Below, piece by piece: positions 45,300 through 56,897 of a stretch of DNA of 64,000 nucleotides. A model generated the notes under the pieces. That model saw only the letters and a program-made list of their open reading frames with translations. It was not told the origin of the DNA and did not search any database. Within the stretch, counting starts at the first letter, position 1. Every line of letters starts with the position of its first letter. The translations under genes and the position numbers were made by a program. The stretch lies in contig NC_061512.1 in the NCBI RefSeq assembly GCF_022539505.1, forward strand, positions 154,239,962 to 154,303,961. The letters are read 5' to 3'. The stretch comes from Lolium rigidum. Its lineage: Eukaryota > Streptophyta > Magnoliopsida > Poales > Poaceae.

Positions 45300-45958
45300 T
45301 TATGATGTACTCGCAAGAAATAGTATTTGAAGCAAAAAGAGAGCATCAAGAAGCAAATTCAAAACACATTTAAGTCTACCCCACTTCCTATGCAAAGGAA
45401 TCTTGTACACAAATGAATTCATGAAGAACAAAGTGACAAGCATAAGAGGATAAAACACGAGTAACTTCAAGATTCTCAACATAAAGAGGGGAAACTTAAT
45501 ATTATTAAGATGCATATAACCATGTTTCCCTCTCTCATAATAACTTTAAGTAGCATCATTGATGAAATCCACAATATACCCATCTCTTAAAACATTCTTA
45601 TCATGGTTCATATGCATAGAAGTATCATTAATTTTGGCATAAGAAGAATTCTTCTCATTAATAGTAATTGGAGCAAGATTATTATCAAGAATTTGAACAT
45701 GGCAAACAAGTTGCATATTAAGGAATTGTTTTTGGCAATCCAATTATGACTATGACAAGTTTCATAAGGATAATTATAACCTATATCATAGCATTCTTTA
45801 TAATAATCATCAAATGTCGGAGGCACAGTGTCATCATAAGAAATAGAATAGTTATCTTTCACAGTCGATTTATCTGTGACCATACCATCATTGTTATTAG
45901 AAGGAGATGTATCAAACACATAATGATCAGTAGCAAAAGGATTTTCAAACACCTCTTC
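45300..45958 (-). pseudogene. Env-like 3' ORF remnant of C
   Basis: Two separated pieces. The upstream piece reads EEVFENPFATDHYVFDTSPS and SYDDTVPPTFDDYYKECYD and becomes shifted near 45740. The downstream piece (45515-45300) has MHLNNIKFPLFMLRIL and two hydrophobic segments (LVFYPLMLVTLFFMN; LLLDALFLLQILFL) consistent with membrane spans around a basic loop. Some Athila elements carry an extra gene after pol whose product has membrane segments and is called env-like; its role in plants is unproven. Several stops and frame changes are present, and the 5' end is cut by element D. Identification rests on pattern and on position between pol and the polypurine tract. Confidence 0.6.
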
Positions 45959-46682
45959 TGTCGTCGTGGTGAACAGACAGATGCCATAGGATGGCTTAAG
46001 TTGGGGCCGAATGGACGCAAGAGGATTCGGGGGAGGGTTTGTGATTAGATGGGATGAACTTCCGGATGGTTTCCTCAAGAACTTAACCAAGGCTAGAGGT
46101 TCAAGAACAAAGACATAAGGAAGAACTCGCTCTAGATCATCTTCTTTTTTGATCTCAACAGGATACAAGTTTTCTCAGTACAAGTGTTCTTCTAGACCTA
46201 GCTCTCTTCGTGTGTCCGCCCGTAAGAAGGGCTGCCCCCTCTCCTTATATAGGGGAGAGGGTGGCTTACAGGGCAAGAAACCCTAATGGCATCTTTGACT
46301 AGACAAACTACTTTACAAAGCTACTTTAATCATAGAAGACACCGGAGTTCTCTTTAATCAGGGATGCTGACATCCTCCGGCTTCTTTGACCGTCATCCTT
46401 CTCTTTATCGTCAGCCCTTCGTTTAAAGCTACTTTGCTTAGCTCATCCTTGTCTTCTAGCCCTGGAGAGAATCTTTGACCAGTCCTGCCAACATGCTCTT
46501 CCTTCCGGTGGCCCGGTATCTTCTTATCCGGTTCCGGCATACCCCTCTTGGGGATACCGGCTTAGCCTCACTTGGCTAAGTTCTTATCCTGTGTTCCGGC
46601 ACGAACATTAAACCGGTGTCTCGACGGCTCAAACCATCCGGTTTGGCATGCCTTTGGCATACCGGGGGTCATCCCCCCAACA
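45959..46682 (-). repeat. 3' LTR of D
   Basis: 724 bp; on the minus strand it starts TGTTGGGGGGATGACC and ends CACCACGACGACA. A TATA-like CTATATAAGG on the minus strand near 46237-46247 lies about 440 bp after the LTR start. Confidence 0.75.
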
Positions 46683-46697
46683 TTAGTCCCCGAAGCT
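46683..46697 (-). promoter_or_regulatory. Polypurine-type tract of D
   Basis: The minus strand reads AGCTTCGGGGACTAA directly before the LTR start TGTTGGGG. Confidence 0.6.
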
Positions 46698-47160
46698 GGT
46701 ATAGTCTGGCGGATCCTATCCAACAGACCATGCCAGGTTCTTTTATTTTAGGATACCGGTTTAATCTATCCGGCTTTAGGCTCGGATCCGGCATCTTTGC
46801 CTTGGTCATCGCTATCTCTTTTTCATAAGACATCATCCGGTGTCTTATCCTCCGGCATCTTAGTCATTAAACACTTCCTCGGCGAAGTCGAGAATATATC
46901 GGGCCCCGCGCCTGTCAGTGACATGCGCACTATAACTGACACGTCAGTGTCAGGGGTCACTTCCCTTCGGCTTCTGCGCGTGCATTAACTGCTTCACAGC
47001 AAATCCCAACCGCTTCTCTGGATCCGTGGACACCTCCATGTGGCTTATTACTTTTTCGCGTGTACTACTGTGCCACGTGGCGGCCCGTGGAGCGAACCGT
47101 CGCGGCCCACGACCCAAACCGCCGAGGCCCAGCGGTTTTCGGCCCATATCTTCCTCTTCC

Positions 47161-47169
47161 TTTATAAGG
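47161..47169 (+). promoter_or_regulatory. Possible TATA box of the antisense gene in D
   Basis: TTTATAAGG on the plus strand is followed by a pyrimidine-rich leader. It lies about 470 bp before the ATG at 47630. An intron in the leader, GT near 47475 to AG near 47578, is possible. Confidence 0.45.
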
Positions 47170-47629
47170 GGAACCGCTTCTCCTTCTTCCTTTCCTCGCA
47201 TTCTCCACTTCCTCGCGCACAAGTGGTCTTGCCCTCTGCGCCTCCGCCGCTCTGCTTCGCCGCCCGAGCTCCGCCGTCCAGCGAGTCTTCGACACTGCTT
47301 CGCCGGACGTCGCCGGACTTCACCGCGCGAAGAACTCCTGCAGCGCTTCTGCTCCCGCCGCGGCATTGGCGCTTCTTCGAGCTTCTTTTCACCTCGCCGC
47401 CGACGGACTACTTCGCAGGCCCCTGGCTCGCCATTCCTCCGGCGAACTTCTTCCCTAGCAACTCCGCCGCCTCAGGTTAGGCTTAATCTGGATTTACTCC
47501 TCTTTTGCTTGCTTTCTAGATCTCGACTAGGTAGTGTATTTACTTCTTCTTTTTCTTGCTTTTTCTCTCCTTCGTAGATCTTCACGCGGGGGTATATTGT
47601 GGGATTCTTGTTTCTCTTCGCCAAATTCC

Positions 47630-49536
47630 ATGTCTAGTGGGGAATCTTCCTCTACTTCTTCCTCTGCCTCTTCCTCCGCTAGCCGGCGTAGCAGATCTTC
47701 CGACGGATTGTCCGCCGATCTTGCCCGGATGGACGCTGAATCCGGTAGCAATCGCGCATCCGGTAGTTCTAGTGAAGGTTCCGGTATGGATTCCTCCGGT
47801 ATCACCCGTGGGGCCTGGATGGGCTCCAATGTTACTAAGTTCGAGATTGACTGGCTTTACCGGTCCAGGAGGATTCCGGAAGGGGTAACCTGCCGGCTTC
47901 CTAAAGATGAGATCATACCGGTGCCTGAACCCGGTGAACGAGTTGTGTTTCTTGCTCACTTTGAGCGCGGCTTTGGCCTTCCAGCTTCCGATTTCTTCCG
48001 GCGTTTTCTTGATTTTTATCAACTTCAACCTCACCATCTCCCTGGCAACGCCATCTTCTATCTCTCTTGCTATGCCACCTTCATGGAGGCTTACATCGGC
48101 ATTCGTCCCACTCGCGAGACGTTTGCTCGTTTCTTCGCTCTTCGGATCAATTCCGTTCAGGGCAAGGAGATTCCTAAATCCAAACCCCCCGTTCAATGCG
48201 GGTCTTGCATCATCGGCTCCCGTCAAGGGAGCCCTTTCTTCAAGTTCTCCGGTCTCGAGTCATGCCGGCTATGGCAAGGGACCTTTTTCTATGTGAAGAA
48301 CAAGGGTGCCCCGGACCTTATCAACCTGCCGCCTTTTAATCCGGCGCCACCCTCGAGGGCCAACTGGAGCTACAATCCGAAGGAGTCTCACATAGAGACC
48401 AACCGGATTATACGCTTTATGAGGCAATTGATGAAGGACACCAACATCTGCTCAGACGATATCATCCGCGCCTTTATCTCGCGCCGGGTGCTTCCTCTCA
48501 AGCGCCGTATGCACAAGATGAGCGAGATGTACGGTCCCGGTGATCCTACAAAGATCACCGGAATCCCTCTTAGCAAGAAGGACGTTGTCCTCAAGGCCGT
48601 CCAGATTTGTCAGACCGCCATGCCGGAGGATTGGGAATGGGGCCTCCGGCCTCTCAGTTCCACTAACCCCCCGACCCAAGATGTAAGAAGTTACGCAACT
48701 CGGGTCGGCGTGCCGGTAACTTTTGCATTGTGATTAACCCCTTTTTATCTTTCTTGTTCTTTCAGGCCAAGGACCGTTTCCCCGGCATCGAGTCTGACCG
48801 ACGAGGCCCTGCCCAGAAGCGAGGTCTGGACAAGTTCGACCCCGACCCCGTCATTTATTGGAGGGATCTGAAGATGGGCAAGACCGCAACCTCGCGCCTT
48901 GGCAGATCTCCGCCGGAGCCCGCTGGTTCGTCCGACGACCTGACCATGCTCGAGGTAGCTTCTCTATTAGACCTCTCATATTTTACCGTCATTGTTCCTT
49001 TGGAGATCCTTCCTCAACCAACACCAACCCGCAGATTCACGAGCACGCCACCCCGCTGCAGGCCGAGGTCGGCCAGGAGTTCCTGAACAACCTCGTCGTC
49101 GGGGGCAAGAAGAACAAGACCCCGACGTCGGATGCCGAGCCCAACCAAGCCCCTCCTGCTAAACGCTTCCGGACCGAACCTTTCGCCGGGAAGCAAGTAG
49201 GCACGAGGCGCTACAAGATCAAACAGATGCCCACTTCTTCTGGGTAAATCTTGTTCCTTTGCTTTTCTTGTTTTTGCCAAGTCCTTTTCGGTTACTTTTT
49301 TCCAACTCTTTCTTTTTTCCTTCTTTCAGCCCTGCGCTCAAGCTTGGGCCCAGGCCGGAGTCCTCTTCCGGCTCCGCTGGAACCTCAACTCCTCCTCCTC
49401 GTTCAAGCCCGACACCATCTGGTGCCGGCAACATCTCTGCCTCCCCTCCGGGGGGCACTACAAGTTCGGGGCGCGCGGCCCCCAAATCTCCTGATCACCG
49501 CGCGGAGGAGGATCCTATCTTCCTCGAGAGACCCAA
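47630..49536 (+). CDS. Spliced antisense gene of D ('putative gypsy type transposon' family), 3' end in gap
   Basis: Four exons by frame and GT/AG signals: 47630-48682, 48766-48954, 49035-49243 and 49330-49536; phases agree at all three junctions. The protein starts MSSGESSSTSSSASSSA, a Ser-rich disordered stretch, followed by the PF04195-type domain at about residues 85-250 (FLAHFERGFGLPASDFFRRF, GNAIFYLSCYATFMEAYIG, ETFARFFALRINSVQG). The rest is charged and Pro/Ser rich. The function is unknown. It lies antisense to D near the 3' LTR; extra antisense ORFs at this position have been described for Tat-lineage Ty3/gypsy elements. Exon 1 is free of stops, so it may be functional. The start at 47630 is chosen because upstream codons run into a likely 5' intron. 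The last exon is cut by the gap. Confidence 0.72.
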
Positions 49537-49636
49537 NNNNNNNNNNNNNNNNNNNNNNNNNNNNNNNNNNNNNNNNNNNNNNNNNNNNNNNNNNNNNNNN
49601 NNNNNNNNNNNNNNNNNNNNNNNNNNNNNNNNNNNN
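49537..49636. other. Assembly gap, 100 N
   Basis: Exactly 100 undetermined bases. It cuts the antisense gene on the left and hides the start of element E on the right. Confidence 0.98.
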
Positions 49637-50425
49637 ACTAGCACGGTGTCATTGTTACCAAAATAATGGATAAGGGTAAAACACCCTTACAATACAATTC
49701 AAGGTAACATGATTGATTTGAGGTTTATTTCTTCATATGCTATGTAAAATTTATTTGGTGGCAAGACTTGATCAACCTTGTTAACAAATACCTTTTATAT
49801 GCATAGAGGAGGTAAACAACATCTCTTTCTTTCTCCACTTGCTTTAGTTGCTGTAGCACTTTTAATTTGCAAAGTTTCTTAGTTGATTTGAGATTTCAAA
49901 AATTTTCCTGGCCAGTAATAATAAATTTAATACCCGGAAATGTGCATTTTTCAAAGTTTTCAAAAATTCGCGAAAATTACACCGTTGGTCCTATTTTTCG
50001 ATGAGGCACCTGGGAGCACCAGAGGATGACCTGTGGGGCACCAGAGGGCGCCAAACCACAGGCCGGCGCGGCCAAGGAGGTGGCCGCGCCACCATGTGGT
50101 GTGGGCCCCTCCTTGCCCCACTTTGCCATCTCTTTCTCCCAGCACCTTCTCTCTCCCGAAAAAACTCGTACCAAGTTCATCTCTCTCGCGTTTTGCTCCG
50201 GAGCTCCAGATTTCTCGATCTCTTTGCTCAGCCCAGATTTCATCCGAAATTTGGCACATTTGCTCTTCGGTATGTGACTCCTCCACCCATCCAAGTAGAA
50301 TTTCGTTTGGTTGAGTATATCTTGAATATTTTGCTGCTGTAGGTAACATGTTTAGTGAGCTTGCATGCTTGTTCTAAGTGGTAGAAACTAGTTTTGATGC
50401 ATGATTAGTACTCTAGCAAGTTCCT

Positions 50426-51617
50426 ATGGTAGTTTCCCTCAATTATATGTCACCAAATCAAATTTTTATGTCATTTGTTGAAAATTTCAGAGAAGATATG
50501 AAGAAGTTTAGCTTTGGAGAGTTGTTCAAGAAGGGGACAACCAGCACCGGGAGGCCTTCTAGGGCCGCCACCCGGATTAGGCAATCATACAATGAAGACA
50601 TCCTCGCGCCTAGCTTCGCGCCTGAAGAGGACAACGGTCCTCCTAATGCTTCTACTTTTCCATGCTATGATTTTCTAAGGAATGCAGGGATACTGGAGGA
50701 TTTCTTAACCCTTGTCAACAGGGCAGGGTTAACTACCTATATGGGAGATGAAAGGGAGCAGTATTATATGCTCACAAAAAATTTCGTCGAGAGTTTCCAG
50801 TTCGACAATAAACAATATGAGCCAACGGTTGCATTCAGGATTTATGGTAATCCTGTTACTATGCAATTGAAGGATTTTTGTCTTGCTTTGGATATTATCC
50901 CTGCAGGTACAGCAAGTAGGATTGATGACAACCCTCGGGACTTGTTGGAGCTCTACCGAGGGATCACCAATGATGACTGTCGCACCATTCAGCGGGGCAA
51001 GATAAGGAACATTCAACTCCCCGCCATTAAATATTTTGCATACTACATTGCTACTAGCATTCTTGGTAGGGAGAACACTAGTAATATTTCTAGCTACCAT
51101 CTTGCTTTCTTGAACATTGCACTTACTGGTCAAACATCCTATCACCTTGGTGCTCTTATTGCTCGCCGCTCGTCTACCAGGGGACCTATTTTTGGAGGAA
51201 CTATTGCACTCGCGTGTTTTAACATATCTAAATCTTCCTATTGATCCTAATGATGTGCCATTGGCCCCTAGGAGACTTGATATTGCTGCCATGAAGAGTC
51301 ATCATTTTGTTACCACTGAGTCTACTTTGGATAATATGGCCTATAGAATGTTGTTTGCCGACGGGGATGAGAAAGAAATCCCTCTTCCCCAGCCAGGCTT
51401 GTTTGATATTGACAGCAACCATGGTCGCGCACTAAGGAGGAGGTGGAAGAACATATGAAGATACAAGATTTCCATCAGCAGCATGACTCCGAGGACGTCG
51501 AGCCCTCCTACGATTACACGGTCACGTATCCGGGTGCTTCTTCTAGCACATACCCGGAATATGATCCATCTTCGTCGTACTACGGGGATACTACTTCATG
51601 GCCTCGATGGGATTGAA
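50426..51617 (+). pseudogene. Athila ORF1-like gene of E, frameshifted
   Basis: The first frame (50426-51244) has FSFGELFKKGTTSTGRPSR, EQYYMLTKNFVESFQFD, a segment VTMQLKDFCLALDII, and IKYFAYYIATSILGRENTS, a pattern I associate with the Arabidopsis Athila ORF-1 family (PF03078). A shift near 51215 leads to a second frame up to 51458 (LTYLNLPIDPNDVPLAPRR, MAYRMLFADGDEKE). A third frame carries an acidic, Tyr- and Ser-rich tail (DSEDVEPSYDYTVTYPGAS) ending at TGA 51615-51617. The protein's role is unknown, presumably Gag-like. The start could lie downstream of 50426, since a splice-like TTTCAG precedes AGAAGATATGAAG at 50490. Confidence 0.65.
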
Positions 51618-51635
51618 CTCCACTTAGGCCAAAAG

Positions 51636-51653
51636 CCTAAGCTTGGGGGGAGG
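51636..51653 (+). other. Purine tract after the E gene
   Basis: CCTAAGCTTGGGGGGAGG, similar to the polypurine tracts of G and C but followed by 2 kb of non-coding sequence, not by an LTR. It could be an internal plus-strand primer or a remnant. Confidence 0.5.
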
Positions 51654-53094
51654 TATACCGGCATCACTCATTCTTTGCATATTATGATTGCTGGATACTT
51701 GTATATACTTGTTTAGTCTCTTTGAGTGGTTTTCTAATGAGAGGAAGATGATATTTGGGGAAGTGCTGCCTGAAAACAGATTCTGGGCTGTTACCGTAAA
51801 AATTCGTGCGCACAGCCAGAACGTTATTTTGAGTTGAAATTTTTTGTGCAGGTTCCCCAGGTTGTTATCTAACTTTCATTAGTTGAACACTTTTTGAACT
51901 GAGCAACGTAAGATTTTTGTAAAAAATCGATTTCTGTACTGATGTCAAGTTTTGGCAGATTTCTGCCATCTTGCTTTTCTGTGTTTCTTTTAGTTTGCTA
52001 TTTCTTGTTTTTGCTTTGTTCCTTTCCAAAACACAAAAAGACCAAAAATATTTCTGTTGTTTCTCTTCACCATTTGTTTGCTTTGGTTTCTTGCATTTGT
52101 TTCGCTTTATTTGCTATTGCTAGTTTGCTATAAGAAAACCCAAAAAGATTTTGCTTTGTTTGCTTGTTTCCTCTTGTTCTTATTTGCAATTTGAAAACAC
52201 CAAAAATATTTGCTGTTCTTCTTTGGTTTGTAAAGTTCTTTATGAGTTCAATGGTCTTCGGTGGCTGGAGCGTGGTTTTCATTTCATATTATCCAAGCTA
52301 CACAAGTGAAAAGGCAATAATGACGATCTACGACAATCTGATTGTGGTGAGAGGCTGGTATGAACTCTATTTGTTTTCATTTTTGTACATATACTCATCC
52401 ATGTGAGCATTCTTAGTTGGTTCATGTGAGGTATATGTTATTTAAGAAAGTCTAGTAGTTCATGATCTCTCATGTTTAGCTCCAATTTATTAATATGAGT
52501 AGCATGTCATGGATGTTTGCTTGCATTGTTTTATTCATAAGTAAGTATGGCATTGTGGTATCCTCCTCTGAATAATTCATTTATATTGACTTGGCACATG
52601 CTCACGCATGCATATGACTGAACAAGAGTCAATTAAGCCTCAATGATTTACATTGCTTCAGAGTTCTTGTATCACTTTTATGCCTCAGTTAATTTATTTT
52701 GCCGCAAGCATGATTATGACGATTCATCGCTCTCTTGATTTGTCGCTCCCTAGTCTCTTGCTAGCCTTCACTTGTACTGAGCAGGAACGCTGCTCGTGCC
52801 TCCCAACACATGAAAACCAAGTTATTCCAGAGTGTCCACCATAAATACCTATGCATGGCATTTCAAACCATTCCAAGTAAATTCTCATGCGCTACCTTTA
52901 AAACCTTCAAAATGCTTCTTAATTTGTGTTAATGTTTCATAGCTCATGAGGAAGTATGTGGTGTTTAGCTTTCAACCTTGTCATTTACTTTTGACGGATT
53001 CTCATATGGAATAGTGGCACATCCGCTTATCCAATAATTTTGCACAAAGAGCTGGCAATGGGATTCCCGATCCCGAATTAATTAAACTTAAATA

Positions 53095-53296
53095 GACACT
53101 CCTCCATGGTTTGTGATTGTTGGACGGCACCCGAAGGATTCGGTTAGCCATGGCTTGTGTAAGCAAAGGTTGGGGGAGTGTCATCATCATAATAAAACTA
53201 AAATAAAAAGGCACTCCTTCATGGTATGAGATTGTTGGCAGGCACCCGAGGATTCGGTTAGCCATGGTTTGTGCAAGAAAGGTTGGAAGGAGTGCC
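53095..53296 (+). other. Two tandem hairpins in the 3' region of E
   Basis: Hairpin 1: GACACTCCTCCA (53095-53106) pairs with TGGGGGAGTGTC (53171-53182). Hairpin 2: GGCACTCCTTC (53210-53220) pairs with GAAGGAGTGCC (53286-53296). The loops are homologous, each with an inner CCGA..TCGG hairpin (near 53131 and 53246). Stem differences between the units are compensatory. Confidence 0.75.
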
Positions 53297-53696
53297 AAAT
53301 AAATATGCAATAATTCATGGGAGCCGCTCTTGAAAGTCCGGTTGGCGAGGTAGTTAGTGTACCCATTACCATTCGTTGACAACAACAAACACCTCTCAAA
53401 ATAATTTTACTCCTGATTTATAAAAATGAAAAACTCTAGCGCATGTTAATCCCTGCTTCCCTCTGCGAAGGGTCAATCTTTTACTTTTATGTTGTGTCTC
53501 CATCCTTTCTTTGAGCACTTTCTTGAGAGCACAACTGTCATTCTTAGTATAATATGCTTGTCTCAAAATATGATTGATTGTGGTATAACTTTGATGCATT
53601 TATCTTTGACAATCACTACTTCTAGTCTTTCTATGAACTCCAGAGGTGCCCGGGCATTTATGTTTTGCCAATCAAATACAGGCAAGCGAGATACCA

Positions 53697-53701
53697 CTTT
53701 A
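53697..53701. repeat. Likely target site of element I (left copy only)
   Basis: CTTTA immediately precedes the LTR start TGTAACAACCC. The second copy would lie to the right of the window. Confidence 0.5.
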
Positions 53702-54165
53702 TGTAACAACCCAAAAATTTCAAAACAAACAAAATGAATTTCCCTAGTTCCAAATTTTGGAACCAACAAAAACTTTTATTAAAATAAGATTGATACATAT
53801 AGATCTGGTTTAAATCTTGTGTTTTGCCATGATGAGTGTTATTATGTTTATGTGCTGAACCCTAAAACCCTAAAGTGATCAAGTGAGTGTCACCAACCCA
53901 ATAAAATAAATGAGAAAGAATTCAAATAAGAAAAACCTCAAACCCTAATCTTCTCCTTAAATCAATTAGGATCCATTTTGAGAAAACCCAAAATAAAATA
54001 AAAGCCATATGGGGGCATATAACCCTAATAGGTGAATCTTGAACCCTACCTTTGTTAATTATGCTAAAGGGTGGTGAACCATTATGAACCCCACAAAACC
54101 CTAAACCTCACCCCTCTTCTCACCATATTAGTTTTAATGAAATAAAAAGAAATTAAATAAGATAG

Positions 54166-54492
54166 AGGCATATGTGCCTAGGGCTATATTTATAAAACTT
54201 TACCCTAAGCCTTTCTACTTTGCTTAGAGGTTTGTAAAATCTTCATACACCTTACCTAGTACCTATCAAACCAATTCCAAGTGATTTCCAAAGAAATTAA
54301 AAAGAAACTAAAAATGCCATAGAGGCATATGAGAGTAAAATAGCAAATTTGGGAAATTAAGAATATTGACCCTAGTACTTGTGGTAAATGAATAGATCAC
54401 TTCCATATACCATTTCAACACTCAACAACACCAATTGGGTCAAGCCTAGCCAATTAAAAATCAAATGCCACATATGCATAGAGGCATATGTG
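54166..54492 (+). repeat. Three small hairpins around AGAGGCATATG
   Basis: AGGCA-TATG-TGCCT (54166-54179), ATGCC-ATAGA-GGCAT (54314-54328), and CACATATGC-ATAGAG-GCATATGTG (54469-54492). They share the core AGAGGCATATG or a close variant but use different partners. Confidence 0.7.
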
Positions 54493-56020
54493 ACACATAG
54501 CCATTTCACCAATTTTTGCCCTATGACATTAAACCTTGACCAAATGGTGTGCAACCATTTCTAAACTTCATATAACCCTAAATTGACCCTAACCCATGTC
54601 CAAGTGAAGCAAGATCAACACTTTACAAAAATAATAAAAAGTGACACATCACCTTTTATGTGTTTTGGTCAATTTTGCAAATCTTTGATCAAGACCTTTT
54701 GAGATGAATTCAATGGTTTGAAATTGTTTCTAAACTAATACGAATCACATTAGAGTCAACAAAAGTCAAATTAAATGGAGAGAAATTAAATAGGGAGAAA
54801 ATCCCAATTTCACTCACATACACATTATGCCAAATTGCAAATCTTCAACCAAGGCCACCATGGCTTGATCTCTTGCTTGTAGAATACTTATATATGATAA
54901 ACAAACACAATTGCATCAAAAAAACAAGAATCAAATCAAAGGAAAATTCCAAAACTCACATACATGTGATAATGGTCATATAACCCATTTATAACATCTT
55001 CCCTACTTTACCCCCCTGCATTTGATTCTTCCTCAACCAAACTTGGTCAACTATGACCATGTCATCCAAGACCATATGAAGATGAACAACTTTCATGTTG
55101 ACCACCATACCTCACGTTGACTAGGTTGACCAGAATAGAGGAGACAAGTGAAGACTTTGAAATAAAGAGAAGATCATCTCACTTTTGCCATTTTGCAATT
55201 CTTCACCAAATTGACCACCACCACCACCATTCCACTTCTATGAATATATGATTGAGACCCACCAAAGGATTTTCAAAATTTTGAAACTTTTTCTCTTTCG
55301 GGCATTACCACAAACATCTTGCAGGCAGTATAGAAATTGAAGCCCATACTGGATTTTGGCTTGGACCAAGTCCATCTCTGCCCCTCTCTGCTGCATTGGC
55401 ACCTCACCTCACCCCTCAGGACCAGTGTCAAGCATTGCCACCACTTGCCTTGGACCATCTTTGACCACAACCCAAACCATGCCGGCCCCATGCCATCACC
55501 TTGTCACTTCCCCCTCTGGTCGTCTCAACGCTGCACCTCCATGTCCTGGACTTTCCCCTGACCCTCCCGAAGCTGCCCCCGCAAGCCCTTGACCAAGTTG
55601 ACGCAGGCACACGCCGGCCGCTGCTCGCCCGCACCACGCCCGGAGACGCCCACGCGCGCCAGGACACGCACGATGACGTCCCGGAGCGCGACAGGACGCC
55701 GCCGTGCCCCATCGACCCAGTGCTTCCCTCGACCTCTCCTGTCACCTGCAGCCTCACCTCGATGTCAGCTACCTCACGGACAACGCCGCTTGGACGCGCA
55801 CGCCCTGTAGCCGTCGACACGGACGACGACCATCCGCCGCAGTACCCTGGCGTCCGATGACGATAACGACGCGACCATTCCTCCCCTGCCTCGCCACGAC
55901 GCTCGTCAGCTCTGCCATGACGTCGCCCACACTCCGAGCCCACTCCTCGCCCCCTCGTCACCCTGGAACGGTGACCTCGCCGTCAACCTGCCCCGCTCCA
56001 CCACGGCCACCACACGCCGC

Positions 56021-56029
56021 TATAAAAAG
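56021..56029 (+). promoter_or_regulatory. TATA box of the I LTR
   Basis: TATAAAAAG in a GC-rich context followed by a CT-rich leader; the same site recurs in the 3' LTR at about 63445. If used, transcription starts near 56055, and everything from there to 60030 is leader RNA. Confidence 0.7.
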
Positions 56030-56897
56030 AGACCCTCCCACTCGATTTCTTCACACCGCCAGTCTCCACTCCCTCTTCTCACTCGCCTCGCTCACTCCCC
56101 TTGCTCAATTAGCCGCCGACGCCGTCCAATTGCAACCTCGGAGCCGCGGAGGTGCCGAGAGGCTCGCCGTCGATTGCGTCCTCCTCAAGCTCTCCCTCGA
56201 CCACCGTTCGACTCGCCGTCCTCGACAACGTCGAACGCCGCCGACGCCCAGCCTCGCCGGAGCTCGGGTGAGCCGCCCACCTCCGATTAGCGCCGCCAGT
56301 CACCCTGCCTCTCGCCGGAGCTCGTCGACGAAGGGGACAAACCCTGGCCGTCCGATCTCTTTTAATCCCACGGTCCACAACACAGCTTACCGCTTCGGCG
56401 TTTTTAAACGCCCTGACAGTGGACCCCACTGTCAGGCGGCCCGCCCGCGTCGCCAGCGAAGCTGGGCCGGCCCATTTAGTTTCCCGCCCCCGTTTGAATT
56501 CAAACTCTTTTAATTCTTTTTCATTTAATTGCAATCTGGTGTCAACTTCAAAATTCAATAGATCCAAATCTACTCGGCCAAATTTTACAAACTTTATATA
56601 ATTGGAAACCTTATGAAATTATCTACACAATGCCACTGGATTCGAACCTAGATCTGTTATAGAATTAAAGTGATAAAATAAACAAGGCAGGGACTTTTCT
56701 GCCTTATAATAATTCTTAAAAATCAACCATAAATGCTTTTCAGTTAATTCCACCTCCAATAATTCACATTTCACTTATACTAATTGTTTCTACAAAAATA
56801 TGCCATGCCTACTTTGAATGATCATGGCTTAGTTGATTTAAATGACTTTATGGCTATTTCTAGTCAAGGATATTGTCCAAAACTATTAAGAAATCAT

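Larger units (their letters stand above)
41002..45958 (-). mobile_element. Element C: 3' half of an Athila-type element with env-like remnant
   Basis: On the minus strand: env-like coding remnant (45958-45300), about 2.6 kb of 3' non-coding sequence, polypurine tract, 3' LTR (42716-41002). The non-coding part matches the 3' region of G, so the two share a family. The 5' part is cut off by element D at 45959. The LTR is inserted in, or joined to, the B LTR at 41001. Confidence 0.82.
45959..49536 (-). mobile_element. Element D: LTR retrotransposon 3' end with an antisense gene
   Basis: On the minus strand the 3' LTR (46682-45959) is preceded by a purine tract (46697-46683). The interior to the right carries a spliced gene on the opposite (plus) strand. 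The element is cut by the gap at 49537, so its gag-pol is not visible. It is inserted into the env-like region of C; the 5 bases left of the LTR (TCTTC) would be the target duplication, whose mate is outside the visible part. Confidence 0.72.
49637..53701 (+). mobile_element. Element E: non-autonomous Athila-related element, partial
   Basis: Contains a GC-rich leader-like block (50000-50140), an Athila ORF1-like pseudogene, a purine tract at 51636-51653, and about 2 kb of 3' region. Parts around 52800-53560 match the 3' regions of G (6200-6740) and C. No pol genes and no complete LTR are visible. It is cut by the gap on the left and by element I on the right. Confidence 0.65.

Noticed and set aside
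45608..46168. Single 186-residue protein spanning the C-D junction
   Set aside because: The frame crosses the D LTR boundary at 45959 by chance; only the part left of it belongs to the env-like remnant.
47026..47577. Frames of 138-183 residues upstream of the D antisense gene
   Set aside because: They overlap on both strands in a GC-rich leader with a probable intron; no homology pattern and no continuation into the known exon in phase.
49251..49673. Frames that read through the N gap
   Set aside because: Translation across N is meaningless; only the part up to 49536 is used as exon 4 of the antisense gene.
55356..56567. Long open frames in the GC-rich block of the I LTR (also 62779-63991)
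   Set aside because: Open on both strands through composition; Pro/Arg/Thr-rich low complexity without motifs. The region looks like promoter and leader.
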